A stretch of 64,000 nucleotides of DNA. It comes from SCRA01 sp035533275 (GTDB lineage: Bacteria > Vulcanimicrobiota > Vulcanimicrobiia > Vulcanimicrobiales > SCRA01). Positions 1-7,252 of the stretch are shown here, piece after piece. The position numbers were made by a program, and so were the translations under genes. The notes beneath the pieces are model-generated. The model saw only the letters and a program-made list of their open reading frames with translations, ran no database searches and was not told the origin of the DNA. How positions within the stretch are numbered: position 1 is the stretch's first letter; every line of letters starts with the position of its first letter. Where the stretch lies: the NCBI GenBank assembly GCA_035533275.1, contig DATLUD010000045.1, forward strand, positions 5,315 through 69,314, read 5' to 3'.

Positions 1-369
1 GATGTCGTGCGAGGTCTCATGACAGAGCACGCCGGCGAGCTCTTCCTGATTCTGCACGAACGTCATCAAGGGGAGCGTGACGTAGACGTTGCCGCCGGGC
101 ACGGCGAAGGCGTTCGGCTGCTTTTCCTTGACCAGGATGAAGTGGAAGGGGTACTGGTACTGCGGATCGGCCACAACGGCGATGCGCTTGGCGATCGGAT
201 CGAGGACGCTGTAGTAGGGCGAGTCCTTGACGATCTTTCCCTCGCCCTCCAGTTGCTTGTAGACTTGCTGGCCGATCTGCGCCTCTGGGTCTTGGGCGCG
301 CACGGCCACCGGGGCGGCGAGCAGGACCATCGCGAGGAAGCCGGCGAGCAGGTTTTTCATTCCTTGCAT
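1..369 (-). CDS. M48-family metallopeptidase, 5' part only (runs off the left edge)
   Basis: Reading the reverse strand gives an N-terminal signal peptide (Lys-Asn, then a hydrophobic stretch ending near Ala-Gln at about residues 21-23) followed by a globular region. The visible part ends with a Cys-His-Glu-Thr-Ser-His motif, the HExxH zinc site of M48 peptidases (BepA/Oma1/HtpX relatives). The preceding NAFAVPGG and YVT segment with a following ELAGVL is typical of this family. It should be an exported or membrane-associated zinc protease, possibly in envelope quality control. About 120 residues are visible and the rest lies beyond base 1. Two in-frame ATGs (369 and 360) are possible; neither has a strong ribosome site. 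It lies downstream of hppA on the same strand. Confidence 0.85.
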   Translation of the reverse strand, partial: MQGMKNLLAGFLAMVLLAAPVAVRAQDPEAQIGQQVYKQLEGEGKIVKDSPYYSVLDPIAKRIAVVADPQYQYPFHFILVKEKQPNAFAVPGGNVYVTLPLMTFVQNQEELAGVLCHETSHDI

Positions 370-407
370 CTCTACCCAGGGAACGGAGGAGCGTCGCGGC
401 CCGTTCC

Positions 408-445
408 GCGCTGAAGGGAGGCGATCGCTCGCCTCCCTTCAGCGC
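408..445 (-). terminator. 17-bp perfect hairpin between hppA and the M48 peptidase gene
   Basis: The arms at 408-424 and 429-445 are perfectly complementary (17 bp, loop TCGC). The hairpin lies 25 bases after the hppA stop. No T-run follows on the reverse strand, so it may be a terminator helped by other factors, or an mRNA-stabilising intercistronic hairpin. Confidence 0.6.
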
Positions 446-469
446 TCCATCGCGTCTGGACGCGCTCGA

Positions 470-2557
470 TCAGTGCGTCGAGAGGAAGCCCACGAGGAGC
501 AAGGCCACGATGTTGAGGACCTTGATCATCGGGTTGATGGCCGGTCCGGCGGTGTCCTTGTAGGGATCGCCGACGGTGTCGCCCGTGACGGCCGCTTGGT
601 GCGCGAGCGACTTCTTGCCGCCGTAGTGGCCGTCTTCGATGTACTTCTTGGCGTTGTCCCAGGCCCCGCCGCCGCTGGTCATGGAGACGGCGAGGAAGAA
701 GCCGGTGACGATCGAGCCGACGAGCACGCCGCCGAGGAGCTTAGCCCCATCCCCACTGGGAAGAAGCAAGCCGATGAGCACGATGATGATCGGCACCAGC
801 ACCGGGATCAGCGCCGGGACGATCATCTCGCGCAACGCCGCCTTGGTGACGATGTCGACGGTGGTAGCGTAGTCCGGGCGCGCCGTGCCCTCCATGATCC
901 CGCTGATCTCTCTGAATTGGCGACGGACCTCCTCGACCACCGCGCCGCCGGCGCGTCCCACCGCCTCCATCGAGAGCGAGCTGAAGAAGTACGGCAACAG
1001 GCCGCCGACCATCAGGCCGGTGAGCACGTACGGCTCGTTGATTCCGAACGTGAGGTTGGTCAACCCGTGGTTGGCCAGCTCCTGAACGTACGAAGCGAAG
1101 AGCACCACGGCGGCCAGCGCCGCGGAGCCGATCGCGTATCCCTTGGTGACGGCCTTGGTGGTGTTACCGACGGCGTCGAGCGGATCGGTGACGCCGCGCA
1201 CGCTCTCCGGCAGCTCGGCCATCTCGGCGATGCCGCCGGCGTTGTCCGTGATCGGGCCGAAGGAGTCGATGGCTACGATGATTCCCGCCATCGAGAGCAT
1301 CGCCATGACGGCGAGGCTCACGCCGAAAAGCCCGGCGAGCGCGTTCGAGACGAGGATGCCGATCACGATCACCAGCGCCGGCAGTGCCGTCGCCTGCATG
1401 GAGACCGCCAGACCGGAGATGATGTTGGTGGCGTGTCCGGTGGTCGAGGCCTTGGCGATCCGCTGCACGGGTGAGAACTGGGTGCCGGTGTAGTACTCGG
1501 TGATGTAGACGATGGCGACCGTGATGATCATGCCGACGACGCAGCTGAGCCAGACGTCCCAGGTGCCCAGCGGGCGGTTGAGCGATGGCACGATCGCGGC
1601 GTTGGCGAAGAAGAGCCACGAGAGGCCCCAGAACGCGATGACGGCGAGGACCGCAGCAACCCAAAGACCTTTGTAGAGGGCGCCCATGATCGACCCCGAC
1701 TCCGACTTTCGCACGAAGAACGTGCCGATGATGGAGGCGATGATCGAGACGCCGGCCAGGCCCAGCGGAAAGATCTCAACGTTGGGAACCGCCTTGCCCA
1801 AGGTAAGGGACGCCAGGAGCATCGCGGCGACGGTCGTGACGACATACGTCTCGAAGAGGTCGGCGGCCATGCCGGCGCAATCGCCGACGTTGTCGCCGAC
1901 GTTATCGGCGATGACGGCGGGGTTGCGCGGGTCGTCCTCAGGGATGCCCGCCTCGACCTTGCCGACCAGGTCGGCACCGACGTCGGCGGCCTTGGTGAAG
2001 ATCCCGCCGCCCAAGCGCGCGAACACCGAGATCAACGAGCAGCCGAAGGCGAGGCCGACCATCGCCGCGAGCGACTCGGGGATGTTGCCACCCGTCACCG
2101 CGAGCATGATGGCGTAATAGCCGGCGACGGCGACGATGCCCAAGCCCACCACGAGCAGGCCCGTGATGGAGCCGCCCCGGAAGGCCAGTGCCAGCGCCGG
2201 GGCGAGGCCCTTGCGGGCCGCCTCCGTGGTGCGCACGTTGGCGCGCACTGAGACGATCATGCCGATGAAGCCCGCAGCGCCCGAGAGTATGGCGCCGATC
2301 AGGAAGCCGACGGCGGGCTTCCACCCGAGGGGCGGCGCGATCAAGATGAGGATCGCCACGATGACGGCGGCGATGGCGACCGTGGTGTATTGGCGCCGCA
2401 GAAACGCCATGGCGCCCTCCTGGATCGCGCGGGCGATGTCCTGCATGCGCTCGTTGCCCGCGGGTTGCTTGAGCACCCACGCGATGAGCACGATGCCGTA
2501 GACGATCGCGGCGAGTCCGCACACCAGGGCGAACGTGATCCCTAGGGTACTAGACAT
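470..2557 (-). CDS. hppA: Membrane-bound pyrophosphatase, K+-independent H+-pumping type
   Basis: This 695-residue protein has about 16 membrane segments and the usual length of the membrane PPase family, which couples pyrophosphate hydrolysis to ion pumping across the cytoplasmic membrane. The conserved acidic substrate loop (ADVGADLVGKVEAGIPEDD, then DNVGDNVGDCAGMAAD) is intact, as are the C-terminal Asp/Lys motifs (DTVGDPYKDTAGPAINP). The GNTTKAVTKG segment carries Lys where K+-dependent enzymes have Ala. In this family that Lys marks K+-independent enzymes, which pump protons. I chose the ATG at 2557 because GGAGGA lies just upstream; an in-frame TTG at 2569 would add four residues. Pyrophosphate made by the neighbouring biosynthetic genes is a plausible substrate, but no operon link is seen. 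Confidence 0.95.
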   Translation of the reverse strand: MSSTLGITFALVCGLAAIVYGIVLIAWVLKQPAGNERMQDIARAIQEGAMAFLRRQYTTVAIAAVIVAILILIAPPLGWKPAVGFLIGAILSGAAGFIGMIVSVRANVRTTEAARKGLAPALALAFRGGSITGLLVVGLGIVAVAGYYAIMLAVTGGNIPESLAAMVGLAFGCSLISVFARLGGGIFTKAADVGADLVGKVEAGIPEDDPRNPAVIADNVGDNVGDCAGMAADLFETYVVTTVAAMLLASLTLGKAVPNVEIFPLGLAGVSIIASIIGTFFVRKSESGSIMGALYKGLWVAAVLAVIAFWGLSWLFFANAAIVPSLNRPLGTWDVWLSCVVGMIITVAIVYITEYYTGTQFSPVQRIAKASTTGHATNIISGLAVSMQATALPALVIVIGILVSNALAGLFGVSLAVMAMLSMAGIIVAIDSFGPITDNAGGIAEMAELPESVRGVTDPLDAVGNTTKAVTKGYAIGSAALAAVVLFASYVQELANHGLTNLTFGINEPYVLTGLMVGGLLPYFFSSLSMEAVGRAGGAVVEEVRRQFREISGIMEGTARPDYATTVDIVTKAALREMIVPALIPVLVPIIIVLIGLLLPSGDGAKLLGGVLVGSIVTGFFLAVSMTSGGGAWDNAKKYIEDGHYGGKKSLAHQAAVTGDTVGDPYKDTAGPAINPMIKVLNIVALLLVGFLSTH

Positions 2558-2570
2558 GTTCCTCCACAAC

Positions 2571-2647
2571 GGGGGGCAGCATGCCCCCCTCGATGTCGCA
2601 CATAGGGCCCTCGCGCACGCGGAAGCCTCGCCGATGTGGACGAGGCT
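2571..2647. other. Two hairpins in the divergent spacer between hppA and the permease gene
   Basis: A perfect 8-bp G/C hairpin (2571-2578 with 2582-2589) sits directly before the hppA ribosome-binding site, in its 5' leader. A second 7-bp hairpin pairs 2624-2630 with 2641-2647. The whole spacer (2558-2801) separates the divergent hppA and permease genes and must hold promoters for both, but I see no convincing -35/-10 pair. The hppA-proximal hairpin could affect translation start. Confidence 0.4.
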
Positions 2648-2801
2648 CGCCTAGAAGTCGTCCAAGCTGCGTTGCGGCGCGGGCTCGTTTGCGGCACGCT
2701 TTCGCACGCTTGGGCCCCTACCCTGCCACCTCTCCCGCCCGGGCGCGGCCTCTCCGGGCGACGGAGGGGGCGGCAGGGGGGCAAGCAAAGACCGCCGGCC
2801 G

Positions 2802-3821
2802 ATGGCACGATTCGTCGCGCAACGCATCCTGCGGCTGGTTGCCGTCCTGGTCACGATCACGGTGGTCAGCTTCTTCTTCATGCACGCGATTCCGGGGAGT
2901 CCGGTCACCGTACGCCTCGGGGAGCATGCCACGCCTCAGGCGGTCGCGCAACTGAACGCCCAGCTGGGGTTGGACCGCCCATGGTACGTGCAGTTGGCGA
3001 AGTACCTTTGGGCCGTGGCGCACGGTGACCTCGGCTCCTCCATCTTCGACCAGCAGCCCGTCGCGGCAAAGCTCCTGCAGTACTTTCCCGCCACGGTCGA
3101 GCTGGCGCTGGCGGCCATGATCTTCGCCGTCGCCGTGGGCGTCCCGGCCGGCGTGCTGGCGGCGGTGCGTCACGGCTCGGCTCTCGACGCGGCGATCATG
3201 GTGCTCGTTCTGGTGGGGGTCTCGGTGCCGGTGTTCTGGCTGGGCTGGATGCTCGTCTACCTCTTCGCGGTGGTGCCCGGGCGCTGGCACCTGGACCTCT
3301 TTCCCATCAGCGGCCGTCTCTCGATGATCTACACGGTGCGCCCCATGACGCACCTGCTGATCCTCGACGCCTTGCTCGAGGGAGACCCGGCGGCCGCGGC
3401 CAACGCGCTGTGGCATCTCGTGCTCCCCGCGCTCACGCTGGGCACGATCCCCCTGGCCATCATCGCGAAGATGACGCGCAGCGGCATGCTGGAGGTGCTG
3501 AGCAGCGACTACGTGCGGACGGCGCGAGCTAAGGGCTTGGGTGAGCGCGCCGTGGTGCTGCGCCACGGATTGCGCAACGCCCTGATCCCCATCCTCACGG
3601 TGGTGGGCCTGCAGACGGGGCTGCTGCTGGGCGGCGCGGTGCTCACGGAGAGCATCTTCGCGTGGCCGGGAGTGGGTCGCCTGGCGTTCGAGGCGATCTC
3701 GAACCGCGACTTTCCCGTCGTCAACGGCTGCATCTTGCTCTTCGCCGTCACGTTCGTCGTGGTCAATACCTGCGTCGACGTGCTCTATGCCGCGGTGAAC
3801 CCTCGCATCCGTTACGGGTGA
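2802..3821 (+). CDS. ABC transporter permease, DppB/OppB family
   Basis: The 339-residue protein has an N-terminal segment (FVAQRILRLVAVLVTITVVS) and a membrane topology typical of peptide/nickel/oligosaccharide permeases of the DppB type. Near residue 225 the cytoplasmic EAA-type loop is intact (VRTARAKGLGERAVVLRHGLRN), the contact with an ATPase subunit. Normally such a gene is followed by a DppC-type permease, two ATPases and a solute-binding protein. None of these is here; cheR follows after about 90 bases. It may serve partners encoded elsewhere or be a relic. The ligand cannot be told from the permease alone. The ribosome-binding site before the ATG is weak. Confidence 0.85.
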   Translation: MARFVAQRILRLVAVLVTITVVSFFFMHAIPGSPVTVRLGEHATPQAVAQLNAQLGLDRPWYVQLAKYLWAVAHGDLGSSIFDQQPVAAKLLQYFPATVELALAAMIFAVAVGVPAGVLAAVRHGSALDAAIMVLVLVGVSVPVFWLGWMLVYLFAVVPGRWHLDLFPISGRLSMIYTVRPMTHLLILDALLEGDPAAAANALWHLVLPALTLGTIPLAIIAKMTRSGMLEVLSSDYVRTARAKGLGERAVVLRHGLRNALIPILTVVGLQTGLLLGGAVLTESIFAWPGVGRLAFEAISNRDFPVVNGCILLFAVTFVVVNTCVDVLYAAVNPRIRYG

Positions 3822-3913
3822 TTCGCGGTGCTAAACCACGACCTCGCCCCGGCCGAAACTCCCACAGAGGCGCACGCGGCGGAACGGGCGAGGGTGCTGT
3901 ATTGGATGGCTCG

Positions 3914-4786
3914 ATGTCGGAAGGAGAGTTCCGGGCGCTTCGCGACCTCATTCGCGAGGAGTTCGGAATCTTCTATGACGACGGGAAGCAGTTTCTGCTC
4001 CAATCGCGCCTGGCGGTACGCTTGGCGAAGGCCGGCCTCCAGAGCTACAACGATTACTACGCCTTGCTCCGCAGCCCAGTCGCGCGGGGTGCCGAGCTGC
4101 GCGAGTTGGCCAGCGTCCTCACCAACAACGAGACGTACTTCTTTCGCGAGCAAGCTCAGCTGAAGGCGCTCTCCGCGAGCGTGTTGGAGGAGCTGCTGAA
4201 GGAGCGTCGTGCGCGCCCGCTGCGGATCTGGTCGGCGGCGTGCTCCAGCGGCGAGGAGCCGTACAGCTTGGCGATGACGCTGACGGAGTCGCCGCGGCTG
4301 GCCGGCGTCCCCTTCGAGATTCACGCCAGCGACATCAGCGACCGCGTCTTGGCTCGGGCCCAGAGCGGCGTCTACCAGAGTCTCTCCTTCCGGGCCACGG
4401 AGCCGGCGATGCTGCAGCGGCACTTCGAGCCGGCCGGACCCAACGAGCACCGCCTGAGGGAGGAGATCAAGCGCCAGGTGCGCTTCTTCCGGCTCAACCT
4501 CATGGACGAGCAGGCCATGGCCATCGTGCCGGAGATGGATGCGATCTTCTGCCGCAACGTGCTCATCTATTTCGACCGCCCGACGCAGAAGCGCGTCGTG
4601 GAGTCGTTCGCGAAGCGCCTCTCGCCGCGCGGCTTCCTGTTCCTTGGTCACGCGGAGTCCCTCTTTCACGTCACCGACCTCTACGAGCCGATGCTGCTGC
4701 CCGACACGATCGTCTACCGCCGCAAGCCGAGTCCGGAGCCGCGCGAGGCCCGCGCGTGGTACGCCGCGCCGGGGACACGCGCGTGA
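3914..4786 (+). CDS. cheR: CheR: chemoreceptor glutamate methyltransferase
   Basis: This 290-residue protein transfers methyl groups from S-adenosylmethionine to glutamates on chemoreceptors, the adaptation step of chemotaxis. The N-terminal helical CheR domain (about residues 1-75) ends in the family motif NNETYFFRE. The methyltransferase domain follows with the SAM site SAACSSGEEPYSLA and the FCRNVLIYF segment. The ATG at 3914 gives the standard N-terminus; no strong Shine-Dalgarno sequence is seen. Its stop overlaps the GTG start of cheB by four bases, so the opposing methylation and demethylation enzymes are probably translationally coupled. Confidence 0.95.
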   Translation: MSEGEFRALRDLIREEFGIFYDDGKQFLLQSRLAVRLAKAGLQSYNDYYALLRSPVARGAELRELASVLTNNETYFFREQAQLKALSASVLEELLKERRARPLRIWSAACSSGEEPYSLAMTLTESPRLAGVPFEIHASDISDRVLARAQSGVYQSLSFRATEPAMLQRHFEPAGPNEHRLREEIKRQVRFFRLNLMDEQAMAIVPEMDAIFCRNVLIYFDRPTQKRVVESFAKRLSPRGFLFLGHAESLFHVTDLYEPMLLPDTIVYRRKPSPEPREARAWYAAPGTRA

Positions 4787-5913
4787 ACGAGCGGCGCATC
4801 CGCGTCGTCATCGTCGACGACTCCGCCTTCATGCGCCGCGCGCTGGCGAGGATGCTCGAGAACGAGCCCGGTCTGGAGGTCGCGGGAACGGCCAACAGCG
4901 GCGAGGAGGCGATCGAGCGCGTCGCGCTCCTGCGCCCGGACGTGGTGACCATGGACGTCGAGATGCCCGGCATCGGAGGGCTCGAGGCCGTGCGCGCCAT
5001 CATGCGCACCCACCCCACGCCGATCATCATGATCAGCGCGGTGACGCGCGAGGGAGCCGAGGAGACGCTGCGCGCCCTGGAGCTTGGCGCGATGGATTTC
5101 ATCCCCAAGCCCACCGCGGCGTACATGGACATCCTCAAAGTGGCGCGCGACCTCGTCGCCAAGCTGCGCGCGGTGGGCGGGACGAAGCTGATGCCGCCCC
5201 CGCGGGGCCCGGCCGCTGCGCCTGCTGCCCTGCGCACGCCCTCGGCGGTCGCGCCCAGGCCGCCCGCTCCGGCGCCGCCGCTTACCGTGCCCTCCCCGAT
5301 CTGGCACACCGGACGCGACGCGTACGAGATCGTCACGTTGGGGACCTCGACCGGGGGACCCGTCGCTCTCTCGCAGGTGGTGCCGGCCCTGCCGGCCGAT
5401 CTGCCCGTGCCCCTCGTCGTGGTTCAGCACATGCCGCCGGGCTTCACGCGCCCGCTGGCGGAGCGTCTGAATGCCGCCTCGCATTTGCGGGTAGTCGAAG
5501 GGGAGGAGGGTCTTGCGCTGCGGCCGGGTATGGCGGTGATCGCTCCCGCGGGACGCCAGCTCGCCTTTGGCCGCGGCGAGGGCGGCTGGGTCTGTCGCCT
5601 GTTCATCGAACCCGCGGGGCACTCGTTGCACGTGCCGAGCGTCGACCACATGATGACCAGCGCGGCCTCGTGCTTCGGCGGGCGGAGCGTCGGCGTGATC
5701 ATGACGGGCATGGGGCAAGACGGATTGGAGGGTCTCAAGCGGATCAAGGCCGCGGGAGGATACGTGGTCGGTCAGGACGAGGCGACGTGCGTGGTCTACG
5801 GCATGCCGCGCGCGGCAGCGCTGGCAGGCGTGGTCGACCGCGTGGTTTCGCTCAACGGCGTCGCCGGAGCGATCGTCGACGCGCTCGCCGGACCCCCGCC
5901 ATCGACGGTTTAG
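4783..5913 (+). CDS. cheB: CheB: receiver-controlled receptor methylesterase/deamidase
   Basis: This 376-residue protein removes receptor methyl groups and can deamidate glutamines. It has an N-terminal receiver domain (acid pair D12/D13, phospho-acceptor D58 in TMDVEMPG, K109) and, after a Pro/Ala-rich linker (about residues 137-172), the methylesterase domain. The catalytic Ser-His-Asp triad is visible: S189 in LGTSTGG, H216 in VVVQHMPPG and D313 in MTGMGQDG. It starts at a GTG overlapping the cheR stop. All catalytic residues are present, so the enzyme should be active after phosphorylation by CheA, whose gene lies 35 kb downstream. Confidence 0.96.
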   Translation: MNERRIRVVIVDDSAFMRRALARMLENEPGLEVAGTANSGEEAIERVALLRPDVVTMDVEMPGIGGLEAVRAIMRTHPTPIIMISAVTREGAEETLRALELGAMDFIPKPTAAYMDILKVARDLVAKLRAVGGTKLMPPPRGPAAAPAALRTPSAVAPRPPAPAPPLTVPSPIWHTGRDAYEIVTLGTSTGGPVALSQVVPALPADLPVPLVVVQHMPPGFTRPLAERLNAASHLRVVEGEEGLALRPGMAVIAPAGRQLAFGRGEGGWVCRLFIEPAGHSLHVPSVDHMMTSAASCFGGRSVGVIMTGMGQDGLEGLKRIKAAGGYVVGQDEATCVVYGMPRAAALAGVVDRVVSLNGVAGAIVDALAGPPPSTV

Positions 5914-5943
5914 CCGGGTGAACCCCAAGGCGACCTAGGGCAG

Positions 5944-5969
5944 GTTTCCGCCTCCTGCGTGGAGGAAAC
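5944..5969 (+). other. Bulged hairpin in the fliA leader
   Basis: GTTTCCGCCTCC pairs with GGAGGAAAC across loop TGCGT (nine base pairs, 3-nt bulge). The right arm looks like a ribosome-binding site but no ATG/GTG/TTG follows at the right distance; the fliA site AAGGAG lies at 5990. Confidence 0.35.
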
Positions 5970-6003
5970 ATCACTCCGCGGTCATTCGCAAGGAGCGTAC
6001 GCG

Positions 6004-6831
6004 TTGAGTGGATCCGGGAGCCCCGCCCTGTACACCATTGGCGGGACCACGTATACCCGGGAGGAGGTCGTCCACAAATACCTCCATCTCGTCAAATACG
6101 TTGCGGGTCGCATCTCCATCAACTTGCCCCCGAACGTCGAGATCAACGACTTGATCAACGAGGGTATCCTCGGTTTGATCGACGCGATCGAGAAGTACGA
6201 CGATGCGCGCGGGGTCAAGTTCGAGACGTACGCGATCACCCGGATCAACGGCTCGATCCTCGACGCCCTGCGCGCCCTGGACTGGGTGCCGCGGGCTGTC
6301 CGCCAGCGTGCACGCGAGCTCGAGCGGACGTACCAGGAGCTGGAAGGGCGCCTCGGGCGCACGGCCAGCGATACCGAGGTTGCGAGCGAGCTGGGCATCG
6401 AGGTCTCCGAGCTCCACCACCTGCTCCTGCGCATCAAGGGCACGACGATTCTCTCGCTCGAGGAGTTCCTCCCCAACGAGCGCGGCTATGAGATTCCGCT
6501 GGTCGACACGCTCAAGGACCAGACGGCGGACATCACGGCCGTCGTCGAATCCCAGGAGATCAAGGAGTCGCTTCGCAAAGCCGTGGACCGCTTGCCGCCG
6601 CAAGAGCGCACGGTGATATCGCTCTACTACTTCGAGGGCCTCACGCTCAAGGAGATCAAGGGCGTGCTCGAGGTTTCCGAGTCGCGCGTCTCGCAGATCC
6701 ATGCGCAGGCCGTCATCCACCTCCGGGTCGCCTTACGCCAATTGAAAGAAGATCTCGGGTATCGCGACAACGACCCGAACGTCAAGCAGAAGTACGTGCG
6801 CCGGAACAAACCGCAAGAGGCGACCGGCTGA
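6004..6831 (+). CDS. fliA: FliA: sigma-28, flagellar sigma factor
   Basis: This roughly 275-residue protein is an RNA polymerase sigma factor of the FliA/SigD group that directs late flagellar and chemotaxis promoters. Region 2 is clear (DLINEGILGLIDAIEKYDD, then FETYAITRINGSILDALR and DWVPRAVRQ). A region 3 segment (LGRTASDTEVASELGI) and region 4 with its helix-turn-helix (LTLKEIKGVLEVSESRVSQI) follow. I chose TTG at 6004 because AAGGAG lies eight bases upstream. An in-frame GTG at 5959 would add 15 residues but lacks a ribosome site. Sigma-28-like promoter elements elsewhere in the window are its likely targets. No flgM anti-sigma gene was recognised nearby. Confidence 0.93.
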   Translation: MSGSGSPALYTIGGTTYTREEVVHKYLHLVKYVAGRISINLPPNVEINDLINEGILGLIDAIEKYDDARGVKFETYAITRINGSILDALRALDWVPRAVRQRARELERTYQELEGRLGRTASDTEVASELGIEVSELHHLLLRIKGTTILSLEEFLPNERGYEIPLVDTLKDQTADITAVVESQEIKESLRKAVDRLPPQERTVISLYYFEGLTLKEIKGVLEVSESRVSQIHAQAVIHLRVALRQLKEDLGYRDNDPNVKQKYVRRNKPQEATG

Positions 6832-6865
6832 ACCCCCCGCAACGGAGCGTACCTTTACAGATCGA

Positions 6866-6873
6866 GCCGATAC
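6866..6873 (+). promoter_or_regulatory. Candidate sigma-28 -10 element
   Basis: GCCGATAC differs by one base from the sigma-28 -10 consensus GCCGATAA and lies 34 bases before the small gene at 6908. No TAAA-like -35 is seen at the right spacing, so the call rests on the -10 box and its recurrence before other flagellar genes. Confidence 0.35.
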
Positions 6874-6907
6874 CGATATGGTAAGGCAAAGGGGGGAGCG
6901 TCCAAGG

Positions 6908-7240
6908 ATGGCCTTGCGACCCGTCGACCTACAACTCTCCATCTTGCAGGCGACTCAGACCGCCGCCGTGACCCAGCAGCAGCTCGAGGGTCCCGTCGCG
7001 GCGCAGGCGGCCACCCAGCAGCATTTTGCCGCCCAGGTGCAGGAGCGCCAGGAGAGCGTCGGCGTCATCGACGAGGCGGAGTTCTCCCGCATTCGCACCG
7101 GCGAGCGCGAGAGCAGCGGGGGATCCGAGGGGCAGGCGTCCGGGAGGCGACCGCGCGGCGGCGCCGCCGGCCTTCCGTCTGAGCGGCCGGATGGTCTCGC
7201 CTTTGCCGACGACGAGCATCTCATCGACTTCTCCGCCTGA
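6908..7240 (+). CDS. Small flagellar-locus protein of unknown function
   Basis: A 110-residue reading frame starts at ATG 6908, with GGGGGGAG about nine bases upstream. The N-terminal third (MALRPVDLQLSILQATQ) followed by a Gln-rich helical stretch looks like an amphipathic helix or coiled coil. The middle is Arg/Gly-rich and probably disordered; the C-terminus is acidic (FADDEHLIDFSA). There is no signal peptide or membrane segment. I recall short proteins with a PVDLQ-type N-terminus in flagellar clusters of Clostridia, but cannot verify a family. Its place between fliA and a FliK-like gene, behind a sigma-28-like box, suggests a flagellar role. Confidence 0.6.
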   Translation: MALRPVDLQLSILQATQTAAVTQQQLEGPVAAQAATQQHFAAQVQERQESVGVIDEAEFSRIRTGERESSGGSEGQASGRRPRGGAAGLPSERPDGLAFADDEHLIDFSA

Positions 7241-7252
7241 GGCCGCGCGGCG

